The notes under the pieces are model-generated. The model was not told where the DNA came from. It ran no database searches and saw only the letters and a program-made list of their open reading frames with translations. From Micromonospora mirobrigensis (GTDB taxonomy: Bacteria; Actinomycetota; Actinomycetes; Mycobacteriales; Micromonosporaceae), in assembly GCF_900091555.1 (NCBI RefSeq), contig NZ_FMCX01000003.1:124001-188000 (forward strand): a stretch of DNA of 64,000 nt, written 5' to 3'. The position numbers were made by a program, and so were the translations under genes. How positions within the stretch are numbered: position 1 is the first letter of the stretch; each line of letters begins with the position of its first letter. This document shows positions 8,542 to 16,471 of this stretch, piece after piece.

Positions 8542-8556
8542 TGAAACTTACTTTCA
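8542..8556. promoter_or_regulatory. Putative RpiR/MurR operator
   Basis: TGAAA-CTTAC-TTTCA is a perfect 5+5 inverted repeat with a 5-base spacer, four bases upstream of the regulator start. TGAAA/TTTCA arms are typical of RpiR-family operators. Its position would block either transcription or initiation of rpiR-murQ, consistent with autorepression. Confidence 0.6.
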
Positions 8557-8569
8557 GCGGGCTCGACCG

Positions 8570-9265
8570 TCAACCACGTCTGCGCGTATCCGACAAAACT
8601 ACGCCGACCTCGGGCGCGCCGTCCGGGCCACCCTCGGGCAGCCATCCGGCCAGGTGCTCACGGATGCGGCGGGTGACCTCGTCCGGTGAGCCGGCGGCGT
8701 CCACCACCACGAAGGAGGCGTACTCCGGCAGGGTCCGGTACGCGGTGGCCGCCGCGGTCAGGTAGCCCATCGTCTCGTGGTCGGTGCCCCGCCGCTCGAT
8801 CCGCCGGTACGCCTCGCCCGGGTCGACGGCGAGCAGGAAGGTGACCTGCGGCGGCGGGAAGACCCGGTAGCCGGCCCGGGCGAACCGCTCCCAACGTTGC
8901 CCCCCGTGCGCACGGATGCTGGCGTACTGGCAGGCGGCGTAGCGGTCCATCACCGCCGTCCGGCCGGTCACCAGGCAGCTCAGCAGCGCGGCGGCGATCG
9001 CCAGCCAGCGCAGCACCGACTCGACGGCGAGCAGCCCGCCCCGACCGACCAGGCGCTGGGCGTCCGGGCGGCCCAGCCGCTGCGCCAGCCGGCCCAGCCA
9101 ACGACGACCGCCGGCGTTGCGGTGGTAGGTGGCCGGTCGTCCGGCCGCGGTGAGCGCCTCGGCGAGCCGGCGCGCCTGGGTGGTCTTGCCCGAGCCGTCG
9201 ATGCCGATCAGGGCGACCCGGCGCAGGCCGGGGCGGCGGCGCCGTTCACGCGGTGTCGTGGGCAC
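8570..9265 (-). CDS. Thymidylate-kinase-like P-loop NMP kinase
   Basis: A 231-residue P-loop kinase. IGIDGSGKTTQARRLAEAL is the Walker A region (about 20-38), VMDRYAACQYASI matches the DR(Y/H) motif of dTMP kinases, and FLLAVDPGEAYRRIERRG contains the LID-type arginines. The N-terminal part is Arg-rich and the C-terminus extends past the usual end. It may phosphorylate dTMP or another nucleotide; the main tmk gene may lie elsewhere. The GTG at 9265 has GGAGG immediately before it, too close for normal use, while GATAAT lies nine bases upstream, suggesting a near-leaderless transcript. Confidence 0.75.
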   Translation of the reverse strand: MPTTPRERRRRPGLRRVALIGIDGSGKTTQARRLAEALTAAGRPATYHRNAGGRRWLGRLAQRLGRPDAQRLVGRGGLLAVESVLRWLAIAAALLSCLVTGRTAVMDRYAACQYASIRAHGGQRWERFARAGYRVFPPPQVTFLLAVDPGEAYRRIERRGTDHETMGYLTAAATAYRTLPEYASFVVVDAAGSPDEVTRRIREHLAGWLPEGGPDGAPEVGVVLSDTRRRG

Positions 9266-9274
9266 CCTCCACAG

Positions 9275-9280
9275 ATTATC
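9275..9280 (-). promoter_or_regulatory. Candidate -10 box for the thymidylate-kinase-like gene
   Basis: On the minus strand GATAAT ends nine bases before the GTG at 9265. This is a near-ideal -10 hexamer in otherwise GC-rich DNA, and puts the expected transcription start at or next to the start codon. No clear -35 is seen. Confidence 0.45.
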
Positions 9281-9419
9281 CGAGCGGCGCACCCGGGAGG
9301 TGGTTCGTCCCCTTTCGCGAGGTCCACCACCCGCCCAGGTGTGGACGGCCCGAATGCCGGGTACGCCACCGGAGGATCCGACCGCCGTCCTCATCCACCA
9401 CGACCGACGGGAGACCCAG

Positions 9420-10004
9420 ATGGCCGAGCGCGGTGACGAGACCCTGCTGCACACGCTCAAACGCGTCGCCGCCGTGCTCAAGCAGTCCGACATCCCGTTC
9501 GCCCTGGGCGGCAGCTTCGCGGTGTACGCGCACGGCGGCCACTCCAGCGAGCACGACGTGGACTTCCTGATTCGCGAGGAGGACGTCGACCGGGCGCTGG
9601 AGGCGCTGGTGGCCGAGGGCTTCCGGGCCGAACGGCCGCCGGAGGACTGGCTGGTCAAGGTCTACGACGAGGGCCGGATGGTGGATCTGATCCACCGGCC
9701 GATCGAGACCCCGGTCACCGCGGAGACCTTCGCCGACACCATCGTCCGGCCGGTCGACGCGATCCACATGCCGGTGCTCTCGGCCAGCCAGCTGATGGTG
9801 CACAAGCTGCTGAGCTTCTCCCAGCACTACTGCGACTTCGCCCGGGCCCTGCCGCTGGCCCGCTCGCTGCGGGAACAGATCGACTGGGAGCGGGTACGCA
9901 AGGAGACGCAGCACTCGCCGTACGCGGAGGCGTTCCTGGTGCTGCTCGACCGGCTGGACGTGGTGCCGGGCGGCGGCACGGCCGGGGGAAGGGAGACAGT
10001 GTGA
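9420..10004 (+). CDS. Nucleotidyltransferase-fold protein
   Basis: ATG start with GGGAG upstream; 194 residues. The N-terminal part shows a nucleotidyltransferase layout: FALGGSFAVYAHGGHSSEHDVDFLI provides the GG and D-x-D metal residues (about 25-50). Then come VLVKVYDEGRMVDLIHRP-like strands and a helical C-terminus containing MVHKLLSFSQHYCDFARAL. Related proteins include MNT/aminoglycoside-type nucleotidyltransferases and toxin-like AMPylators, so the substrate is open. It overlaps the next gene by four bases (GTGA) and heads a three-gene operon. Confidence 0.7.
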   Translation: MAERGDETLLHTLKRVAAVLKQSDIPFALGGSFAVYAHGGHSSEHDVDFLIREEDVDRALEALVAEGFRAERPPEDWLVKVYDEGRMVDLIHRPIETPVTAETFADTIVRPVDAIHMPVLSASQLMVHKLLSFSQHYCDFARALPLARSLREQIDWERVRKETQHSPYAEAFLVLLDRLDVVPGGGTAGGRETV

Positions 10005-10276
10005 CCGAGCATCACGGCGGCGGCGCCGGACCACCCGACGAGTACGTCGAGGCGGAGATCCACCGGCTGCTGGCCGAGGACCCGGCGGTCGCCGAGCAGG
10101 GCATCACGGTGGTCCGCCGCGAGCGGGGCCTGGTCCTGTACGGCGAGGTGGAGAGCCCGCACCGGCGCGAGGAGATCCTGCGCCGGGTGGCCGAACGCTT
10201 CCCCGACGTGCCGATCACCAGCGACATCGGGGTGATCCGCGCCCAGGCGCCCACCCAGGTGGAGGAACTGCCGTGA
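10001..10276 (+). CDS. Small BON-like domain protein
   Basis: GTG start overlapping the upstream stop (GTGA); 91 residues. The pattern of helix (DEYVEAEIHRLLAEDP), strands (GITVVRRERGLVLYGEVES) and helix (REEILRRVAERFPDVPI) followed by a strand resembles a single BON domain (OsmY type). BON domains usually bind membranes or cell-envelope components, but there is no signal peptide here. It sits between a nucleotidyltransferase and a phosphoesterase, so a role in nucleotide handling is equally possible. Confidence 0.6.
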   Translation: MTEHHGGGAGPPDEYVEAEIHRLLAEDPAVAEQGITVVRRERGLVLYGEVESPHRREEILRRVAERFPDVPITSDIGVIRAQAPTQVEELP

Positions 10277-10286
10277 GGAGAACCCG

Positions 10287-11012
10287 ATGATCCGCATCGC
10301 CGCCGTCGGCGACGTGCACCTGGACCAGGACGTGCTCGGCCGGTTCCGGCCCGCGCTGGAGGAGCTGCCGGACTGCGCGGACGTGCTGCTGCTCGCCGGC
10401 GACCTGACCCGGCACGGCACCGAGTCCGAGGCGCGCTGCGTCGCACAGGAGTTCGGCGACCTCGGGGTGCCGGTGGTCACCGTGCTGGGCAACCACGACC
10501 ACCAGTGCGACCAGGTTCCTCGGGTGGTGAAGGTGTTGGAGGACGCGGGGATCACCGTGCTGGAGGGGACCGGCATCGTGCTGGAGTTCCCCGCCGGGCG
10601 GCTCGGGGTGGCCGGGGTGAAGGGCTTCGGTGGCGGCTTCGCCGGCCGGTGCGCCAGCGACTTCGGCGAGCCGGAGATGAAGGCGTTCGTCCGGACCACG
10701 AACGAGAGCGCGGACGCGCTGGGCGAGGCGCTGCGCGGGCTGGACTGCGACCTGCTGGTGGCGCTCACCCACTACTCCCCCGTGCCGGACACCCTGGCCG
10801 GGGAGCCACTGGAGATCTATCCGTTCCTCGGGTCGTACCAGCTGGGTCAGGCGATCGACTCGGCGCCCACGGCGCTGGCCCTGCACGGGCACGCGCACGC
10901 GGGCACCGAGCGGGGCACCACGCCGGGCGGGGTACGGGTCCGCAACGTCGCCCACCCGGTGATCAAACAGGCGTACAGCATCTTCCACCTGGGAGATCAT
11001 CTGGTCGGGTGA
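10287..11012 (+). CDS. Calcineurin-like metallophosphoesterase
   Basis: ATG start with GAGGAGAAC upstream; 241 residues. All metallophosphoesterase blocks are present: GDVHL (about 8-12), LLAGDLTRHG (about 34-43), VLGNHDHQ (about 63-70), a histidine in LVALTHYSP (about 155) and ALHGHAHAG (about 199-207). It would bind two metal ions and hydrolyse a phosphomonoester or phosphodiester; the substrate is unknown. Last gene of the nucleotidyltransferase-BON-phosphoesterase operon, 10 bases after the BON gene. Confidence 0.85.
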   Translation: MIRIAAVGDVHLDQDVLGRFRPALEELPDCADVLLLAGDLTRHGTESEARCVAQEFGDLGVPVVTVLGNHDHQCDQVPRVVKVLEDAGITVLEGTGIVLEFPAGRLGVAGVKGFGGGFAGRCASDFGEPEMKAFVRTTNESADALGEALRGLDCDLLVALTHYSPVPDTLAGEPLEIYPFLGSYQLGQAIDSAPTALALHGHAHAGTERGTTPGGVRVRNVAHPVIKQAYSIFHLGDHLVG

Positions 11013-11016
11013 TGAG

Positions 11017-11042
11017 GTTTTGCGGTTGTCCCCCCGGGGTAT
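11017..11042 (+). promoter_or_regulatory. Putative SigB/SigF-type (general stress) promoter
   Basis: GTTT at 11017-11020, a 16-base spacer and GGGTAT at 11037-11042 fit the stress-sigma consensus very well. The start codon follows 15 bases after the first G of GGGTAT, exactly as at 453-468. A start about 7-8 bases after the -10 box gives a leader of only a few bases. Confidence 0.6.
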
Positions 11043-11051
11043 TCAGCAGCC

Positions 11052-11195
11052 ATGGAGCTGATTCTCTGGATTCTCGCAGTTGTACTGGTGGTCGCCGGCA
11101 TCCTCGCGCTGTTCCGCCGGCAGATCCTGTGGGGCGTCGTCCTCATCGTGGTGGGGCTGCTGGTCGGCCCGGGTGGTGTCAGCATCTTCAACTGA
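11052..11195 (+). CDS. GPGG-motif small membrane protein
   Basis: A 47-residue protein below usual gene-finding limits. It has a membrane segment (about 3-20), a short basic turn FRRQ, a second membrane segment (about 25-38) and the C-terminal signature GPGGVSIF. This matches the GPGG-motif small membrane proteins of actinobacteria, whose function is unknown. No Shine-Dalgarno sequence is present; a stress-type promoter directly upstream implies near-leaderless expression. It follows the phosphoesterase operon by 39 bases and is closed by a long hairpin. Confidence 0.8.
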   Translation: MELILWILAVVLVVAGILALFRRQILWGVVLIVVGLLVGPGGVSIFN

Positions 11196-11225
11196 CGAGG
11201 CGGCTACACGCCGCCGTACCGGACC

Positions 11226-11293
11226 CGCCGGGGTCGTCCGATCCGGTTCCCCGTCCTCCCAGACAGGGGCAACCGGACAGGACGACCCCGGCG
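11226..11293. terminator. Long interrupted hairpin after the GPGG gene
   Basis: Outer arms 11226-11239 and 11280-11293 are perfect 14-base complements. Inside them CCGGTT/AACCGG and CCCC/GGGG pair again with a one-base bulge, giving an extended rod. It probably terminates the GPGG transcript before tspO. Confidence 0.7.
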
Positions 11294-11361
11294 TTCTGCT
11301 GTCCGCACCCCGCCGCGCCGGGGCACGTTTGCCGCCCCGCCGGAGCGGAAACATCTCGACC

Positions 11362-11859
11362 ATGGAGATAACGCGGAACACCGACCGGCGTACCTCGGGA
11401 GCGCGCAGGTGGTGGGCCCTGGCCGGTTTCGGCGCCGCCACCTTCGCCGCGGCCGCCATCGGCGGGCTGGGGGTCCGGGGCACCTCCGCCGAGTACCAGA
11501 ACCTGGAGCAGCCGGCCTGGGCACCGCCGTCGTGGCTGTTCGGCCCGGTCTGGACGGTGCTCTACGCGCTGATCGCGATCGCCGGCTGGCTGGTCTGGCG
11601 CCGGGTGGGCTTCGGCCCCGCCCTCTGGGCGTGGGTCGTCCATCTGGTGCTCAACGCGATCTGGACCCCGCTCTTCTTCGGCGCCGGCCGCTACGGCCTG
11701 GCGTTCGCCGAGATCGTGGCGATGTGGCTCGCCATCGGGGTGACGGTGGCGCTGTTCCGGCGGATCTCCCGGCCGGCCACCCTGCTGATGCTGCCGTACT
11801 GGGCCTGGGTGACCTTCGCCGCCGCGCTGAACTTCGCGATCTGGCGGCTCAACGCCTGA
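11362..11859 (+). CDS. tspO: TspO/MBR family tryptophan-rich sensory protein
   Basis: ATG start, 165 residues, five membrane segments. The family pattern is clear: a Trp-rich first loop (PAWAPPSWLFGPVWTVLYALI, about 52-72), LNAIWTPLFFG (about 97-107) and a final PYWAWVTFAAALNFAIWRLN. TspO proteins bind porphyrins and related tetrapyrroles and affect oxidative stress and tetrapyrrole turnover. An upstream methionine at 11080 is in frame but has no support. Transcribed alone between a hairpin and a palindromic element. Confidence 0.93.
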   Translation: MEITRNTDRRTSGARRWWALAGFGAATFAAAAIGGLGVRGTSAEYQNLEQPAWAPPSWLFGPVWTVLYALIAIAGWLVWRRVGFGPALWAWVVHLVLNAIWTPLFFGAGRYGLAFAEIVAMWLAIGVTVALFRRISRPATLLMLPYWAWVTFAAALNFAIWRLNA

Positions 11860-11867
11860 GGTGCAAG

Positions 11868-11911
11868 GAGGGGCCCCCGGTTAACGCCTCCGGTATGGCA
11901 GGGGGCCCCTC
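11868..11911. repeat. Dispersed palindromic element, copy 1
   Basis: Arms GAGGGGCCCCC (11868-11878) and its complement (11901-11911) enclose a 22-base loop containing TTAACGCCTCCGGTA. A second copy with the same loop in the opposite orientation lies at 19312-19359. It sits between the convergent tspO and M23 peptidase genes, so it may act as a two-way terminator as well as being a repeat family. Confidence 0.8.
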
Positions 11912-11934
11912 TTGACACCTGGCCGACGCCGGGA

Positions 11935-12711
11935 TCAGCAGCGTGGCACGTTCGGAATCCAGCCGTCGTAGCCGGTGTAGACGTAGGCGTCGGCGATGTA
12001 CCGGCCGGAGCCGATCCGGTCCCAGATGCTGCTGGTGCCGTACGTGCCGGTGACGCTGGTGCCGGAGGTCTGGCAGGAGATCGTGACCTTGGCGCCGTCG
12101 GCGACCGAGCCGACCGCGGAGTAGCCGGTGCCCGGCCCGGAGCGGACGGTCAGGTCGGCGCCCGCGGTGTTCACCGTCCCGGTGGCGGTGCCGGAGGAGC
12201 AGTTGTTGTCACTGGTGTAGGTCTTCGTGCCCCAGTACAGCGCGAGCGCGCCGTTGAACCGGGCCTGGATGTCGTTGCCGTCGAGGCGCTGCTCGTAGTG
12301 CAGGTGCGGGCCGGTGGACCCGCCGGTGCTGCCCACCCAGCCGATCACCCTGCCGTAGCCGACGCTCTGGCCGACGGAGACGTTGAAGCCGTTGAGGTGC
12401 GCGTAGTAGGTGGTGTAGCCGCCGCCGTGGTCGATCCGGACGTACTTGCCGTAGCTGGTGCCACCGAGGTCGGTGACCCGGTCGACGGTGCCCGGCGCGC
12501 TGGCGACCACCGGGTCGCCGAGGTCGTCGGTGCGGTTGAAGTCGATCGCGTACGCCGGGCTGTGGTCGCTGCGGGTCTGCCCGGACCAGGACTGCCCGCA
12601 GGGGAAGGGCACCTTGAACGTGGGCGCGGCCAGCGCCGGGCTCGCCGGCACCAGCAGACTCCCCGCGACGAGCAGGGCGGCCGCCAGCAGGCTCGACCAA
12701 CGTCTACGCAT
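11935..12711 (-). CDS. Secreted M23 metallopeptidase with SH3-like domain
   Basis: ATG with GGAGGTG upstream; 258 residues. Signal peptide about 1-28 (cut after PALAAP). The M23 (LytM) domain follows with zinc residues in DHSPAYAIDFN and GPHLHYEQ (HxH), and GGGYTTYYAHL in between. The C-terminal part (about 180-258) is a bacterial SH3 module with LTVRSGPGTGYSAVGSV, probably wall-binding. Such enzymes cut peptide cross-links of peptidoglycan or act on other bacteria. Divergent from the sugar-binding-protein gene. Confidence 0.9.
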   Translation of the reverse strand: MRRRWSSLLAAALLVAGSLLVPASPALAAPTFKVPFPCGQSWSGQTRSDHSPAYAIDFNRTDDLGDPVVASAPGTVDRVTDLGGTSYGKYVRIDHGGGYTTYYAHLNGFNVSVGQSVGYGRVIGWVGSTGGSTGPHLHYEQRLDGNDIQARFNGALALYWGTKTYTSDNNCSSGTATGTVNTAGADLTVRSGPGTGYSAVGSVADGAKVTISCQTSGTSVTGTYGTSSIWDRIGSGRYIADAYVYTGYDGWIPNVPRC

Positions 12712-12902
12712 CCAGCACCTCCGATGTTGAGATCCTTCAATGTCTTGGCTTCAGCCTGGCAGAAACTTCCATGAATGGGAAGGGCGTCCCGCGCCGGCCC
12801 CGTCGGCCGCGGACCACTGCGCGTGGGAGCGCGCCCACGGCCGGTGAGCGGGTTTCGGGATTGTTACCGGGCCGTGTCCGGTCGGGGGGTGGACCCGCGA
12901 CC

Positions 12903-12918
12903 ATGCAAGCGCTTACAT
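12903..12918. promoter_or_regulatory. LacI-family operator upstream of the sugar uptake operon
   Basis: ATGCAAGCGCTTACAT is a near-perfect palindrome (one mismatched pair) centred on GCGC, the classic LacI-family operator form (TGNAAGCGCTTNCA). It lies 69 bases before the binding-protein start. The LacI regulator at 16472 in the same operon is the obvious candidate ligand. Confidence 0.75.
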
Positions 12919-12986
12919 GTGAGGACGACCATCGGACCGGCGCCGGGTGCACCCCCGCGAGCGCGCCGGCAAGGAAGGAGATCGGC

Positions 12987-14324
12987 ATGGCGTTTGCCAG
13001 ATCGCGCCAGGCTCTCGCGATCGCCGGCGTCCTGGGCCTGGCGCTCGGCGCCACCGCCTGCGGCACCGGCAACGACAAGAAGAGCGACAAGGCGGGCTCC
13101 GCCGAGTGCGCGGCATACGAGAAGTACTCCGGTCACGACGGCAAGAAGGTGACCATCTACTCCTCCATCCGGGACGTCGAGGACGAGCGCCTCAAGCAGT
13201 CCTGGAAGGAGTTCGAGGACTGCACCGGGATCAAGATCGACCACGAGGGCTCGGGCGAGTTCGAGGCCCAGCTCCCGGTCCGGGTGGACGGCGGCAACGC
13301 CCCCGACCTCGCCTTCATCCCGCAGCCGGGCCTGCTCAAGCGGTTCGCCGACGCCGGCAAGCTCAAGCCGGCCAGCGCCGACACCAAGGCCATGGCCGAG
13401 GCGAACTACTCCCCCGACTGGCTGAAGTACAGCACCGTCGACGGCAAGTTCTACGGCGCGCCGCTGGGCTCGAACGTCAAGTCCTTCGTCTGGTACTCGC
13501 CGAAGATGTTCCAGGAGAAGGGCTGGCAGGTCCCGCAGACCTGGGACGACCTGATCAAGCTCAGCGACCAGATCGCGGCCAGCGGCACCAAGCCGTGGTG
13601 TGCCGGCATCGAGTCCGGTGACGCCACCGGCTGGCCGGCCACCGACTGGCTCGAGGACCTGATGCTGCGTACGGCCGGTCCCGAGGTCTACGACCAGTGG
13701 ACCACCCACGGCATCCCGTTCAACGACCCCAAGGTTGCCGAGGCTCTCGACAAGGTCGGCACCATCCTCAAGAACGAGAAGTACGTCAACGGCGGCTTCG
13801 GCGGCGTGAAGAGCATCGCCACCACCTCCTTCCAGGAGGCCGGCACGCCGATCACCTCCGGCAAGTGCGCCCTGCACCGCCAGGCGTCCTTCTACGCCAA
13901 CCAGTGGCCCGAGGGCACCAAGGTGGCCGAGGACGGCGACGTCTTCGCGTTCTACTTCCCGGGCATCGACCCGGCCCAGAAGCCGGTGCTGGGTGGCGGC
14001 GAGTTCGTCACGGCCTTCGCCGACCGCCCCGAGGTCCAGGCCGTCCAGACCTACCTGGCCTCCGGCGAGTACGCCAACAGCCGGGCCAAGATCGGCGACT
14101 GGGTGTCGGCGAACAAGAAGCTCGACATCAACAACGTGCCGAACCCGGTGGACAAGCTCTCCGTGGGCATCCTCCAGGACCCGAAGACCGTGTTCCGTTT
14201 CGACGGCTCGGACCTGATGCCGGCCGCCGTCGGCACGGGCACGTTCTGGAAGGGCATGGTGGCCTGGATCAACGGCAAGGACACCAAGACCGTCCTGAAC
14301 GACATCGAGGGCAGCTGGAAGTGA
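12987..14324 (+). CDS. Sugar ABC transporter solute-binding lipoprotein (AglE-like)
   Basis: ATG 12987 with AAGGAAGGAG upstream; 445 residues. A lipoprotein signal ends at Cys25 (ALGATAC). The rest is a family 1 extracellular binding protein: VTIYSSIRDVEDERLKQSWKEF, PDLAFIPQPGLLKRFA, YGAPLGSNVKSFVWYSP, PWCAGIESGDATGWPATDW. This resembles alpha-glucoside binding proteins. Two permeases, a LacI regulator and a GH13 glucosidase follow. No ATPase is encoded nearby, so a shared MsiK-type ATPase elsewhere probably powers uptake. A hairpin after its stop may keep it more highly expressed than the permeases. Confidence 0.88.
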   Translation: MAFARSRQALAIAGVLGLALGATACGTGNDKKSDKAGSAECAAYEKYSGHDGKKVTIYSSIRDVEDERLKQSWKEFEDCTGIKIDHEGSGEFEAQLPVRVDGGNAPDLAFIPQPGLLKRFADAGKLKPASADTKAMAEANYSPDWLKYSTVDGKFYGAPLGSNVKSFVWYSPKMFQEKGWQVPQTWDDLIKLSDQIAASGTKPWCAGIESGDATGWPATDWLEDLMLRTAGPEVYDQWTTHGIPFNDPKVAEALDKVGTILKNEKYVNGGFGGVKSIATTSFQEAGTPITSGKCALHRQASFYANQWPEGTKVAEDGDVFAFYFPGIDPAQKPVLGGGEFVTAFADRPEVQAVQTYLASGEYANSRAKIGDWVSANKKLDINNVPNPVDKLSVGILQDPKTVFRFDGSDLMPAAVGTGTFWKGMVAWINGKDTKTVLNDIEGSWK

Positions 14325-14330
14325 TCTGAG

Positions 14331-14365
14331 GGGTGACCCGGTCCGCATCGCGGACCGGGTCACCC
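14331..14365 (+). terminator. Intra-operon attenuating hairpin
   Basis: Perfect 15-base arms (14331-14345 and 14351-14365) with a 5-base loop, seven bases after the binding-protein stop and before the first permease. Such hairpins are known to give partial termination and 3' end protection, raising binding-protein levels over permeases. Confidence 0.75.
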
Positions 14366-14396
14366 TCCCCGCATCCGAACCCTTGAGGGAGGGTTG

Positions 14397-15446
14397 ATGG
14401 AGTTCGACTTCGCGGCGGAACAGCCGAAGTTCCTCATGCTGATGTACGGGCTGATCGCTTTCGTCGCGGTGGTGGGCGGTCTGCTCCTGCTCCTCGACGT
14501 GGTGCCGACCTGGTTCGCCCGGCGCCGGGAGGCGCAACTGGTCGCGGCCTCGGCGAGCGGCGCCCCGGTGCCGCGCCGACGCAAGCAGCGGGAGGGGGTC
14601 TTCGCCTTCTTCTTCCTGCTGCCGACGCTGCTGCTGCTCACCATCGGCCTGGTGGTCCCGGCCATCCGCACCACGTTGCTCTCGTTCATGGACGCGCGCA
14701 GCACCAACTGGGTGGGGCTGGACAACTACGGCTGGATGTTCGCCGAGGACTCGATCTTCCGGGTGCTGATCAACACCCTGATCTGGGTGCTCCTGGTGCC
14801 GTTGGTGGCGAGTGGGTTCGGTCTGATCTACGCCGTCCTGGTGGACCGGGCCCGCTTCGAGTCGGTGGCCAAGTCGCTGATCTTCCTGCCGATGGCGATC
14901 TCGTTCGTCGGTGCCGCCATCATCTGGAAGTTCGTCTACGCCTACCGCGGCGACGAGCAGGACCAGATCGGTCTGCTCAACCAGATCGTGGTCAGCCTGG
15001 GCGGGGAACCGAAGCAGTGGCTGCTCGAATCGCCGCTGAACACCTTCCTGCTCATCGTGATCATGGTGTGGATCCAGGCCGGTTTCGCCATGGTGGTGCT
15101 CTCCGCGGCCATCAAGGCCATCCCGGCGGACATCATCGAGGCGGCCCGGCTGGACGGCACCACCCCGTGGCAGATGTTCTGGCGGATCACCATGCCGAGC
15201 ATCCGGCCGGCGCTGATCGTGGTGGTGGTGACGATCTCGATCGCCACGCTCAAGGTCTTCGACATCGTCCGGACCGCCACCAACGGCAACTACGACACCA
15301 ACGTCATCGCGACGGAGATGTACAACCAGGCGTTCCGGTACGGCGAGAACGGGCAGGGCTCGGCGCTCGCGGTCTTCCTGTTCGTCCTGGTCCTGCCGCT
15401 CGTGATCTACCAGATCCGCAACCTGCGCAAGCAGCGGGAGGGCTGA
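14397..15446 (+). CDS. Carbohydrate ABC transporter permease (MalF/AglF type)
   Basis: ATG 14397 with GAGGGAGGG upstream (an in-frame TTG directly before it is an alternative); 349 residues. An extra N-terminal membrane segment (about 13-36) and a basic loop precede the usual six-helix permease. The EAA loop is EAARLDGTTPWQMFWRITMP (about 245-265), which contacts the ATPase. Membrane transport of a glucoside is inferred from neighbours. Stop and next start are separated by one base (TGAGATG), implying coupling with the second permease. Confidence 0.9.
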   Translation: MEFDFAAEQPKFLMLMYGLIAFVAVVGGLLLLLDVVPTWFARRREAQLVAASASGAPVPRRRKQREGVFAFFFLLPTLLLLTIGLVVPAIRTTLLSFMDARSTNWVGLDNYGWMFAEDSIFRVLINTLIWVLLVPLVASGFGLIYAVLVDRARFESVAKSLIFLPMAISFVGAAIIWKFVYAYRGDEQDQIGLLNQIVVSLGGEPKQWLLESPLNTFLLIVIMVWIQAGFAMVVLSAAIKAIPADIIEAARLDGTTPWQMFWRITMPSIRPALIVVVVTISIATLKVFDIVRTATNGNYDTNVIATEMYNQAFRYGENGQGSALAVFLFVLVLPLVIYQIRNLRKQREG

Positions 15447-15447
15447 G

Positions 15448-16407
15448 ATGACCACCGCCACGCCCACCGTCGGAGCCGGCGTCCAACCCCCCGCGCCGCT
15501 CACCAGAGCCGCCCGGGTCCGAAAGCGGCTCAACAGCCGCACCGCCACGGTCGTCTCGATCGTGCTCGCGCTGCTCTGGACGGTCCCGACCTTCGGCCTG
15601 TTCGTCTCCTCGTTCCGGCCCGAGGACCAGATCAAGACCACCGGCTGGTGGACGTTCTTCAGCGACCCCCAGTTCACCTTGAAGAACTACCAGGACGTGC
15701 TCTTCAGCAGCGGCTCGTCCGGGCAGCTCGCCAGCTACTTCATCAACTCGCTGGCGATCACCATCCCGTCGGTGCTGTTCCCGATCGCGTTCGCCTCGCT
15801 GGCCGCGTACGCGCTGGCCTGGATCAACTTCCGCGGCCGGGACTGGCTCTACATCGGCATCTTCGCGTTGCAGATCGTGCCGCTGCAGATGGCCCTGGTG
15901 CCGCTGCTGCGGTTCTTCTCCACCGGCGTCAGCGTCGGCGGGATCCAGCTCCTCCCCGCCTGGGACCTGGTCGACGAGCAGAAGTTCGCCCAGGTGTGGT
16001 TCGCGCACACCTGCTTCGCGCTTCCGTTCGCGGTCTACCTGCTGCACAACTTCATCTCGCAGCTGCCCGGCGACCTGATGGAGGCGGCGCGGGTCGACGG
16101 GGCCACCCACCCGAAGATCTTCCGCACCATCGTGCTGCCGCTGATCACCCCGGCCCTGGCGGCGATCGGCATCTTCCAGTTCCTCTGGGTCTGGAACGAC
16201 CTGCTGGTCGCGCTGATCTTCGCCGGTGGCGGCGACGAGACCGCCCCGCTGACCGTCCGGCTCGCCGAGCTGGCCGGCACCCGGGGCAACGAGTGGCAGC
16301 GACTCACGGCCGGCGCGTTCGTCTCGATCGTCGTACCGCTGATCGTGTTCCTGTCGCTGCAGCGCTACTTCGTCCGCGGCCTGCTCGCCGGCAGCGTCAA
16401 GGGCTGA
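15448..16407 (+). CDS. Carbohydrate ABC transporter permease (MalG/AglG type)
   Basis: ATG start, 319 residues, six membrane segments. The first segment (about 33-54) follows a basic N-terminal tail. The EAA motif EAARVDGATHPKIFRTIVLP lies at about 212-231. The large loop SFRPEDQIKTTGWWTFFSDP after the first helix is typical of MalG-type subunits. Second half of the membrane channel of the sugar importer; coupled to the first permease. Confidence 0.9.
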   Translation: MTTATPTVGAGVQPPAPLTRAARVRKRLNSRTATVVSIVLALLWTVPTFGLFVSSFRPEDQIKTTGWWTFFSDPQFTLKNYQDVLFSSGSSGQLASYFINSLAITIPSVLFPIAFASLAAYALAWINFRGRDWLYIGIFALQIVPLQMALVPLLRFFSTGVSVGGIQLLPAWDLVDEQKFAQVWFAHTCFALPFAVYLLHNFISQLPGDLMEAARVDGATHPKIFRTIVLPLITPALAAIGIFQFLWVWNDLLVALIFAGGGDETAPLTVRLAELAGTRGNEWQRLTAGAFVSIVVPLIVFLSLQRYFVRGLLAGSVKG

Positions 16408-16471
16408 CCCGCACGTCCGCCGTCGCCCGGCCTCCGGGCGGCGGCGGGCCGGGACGCGGAGCGGGGGTGCG

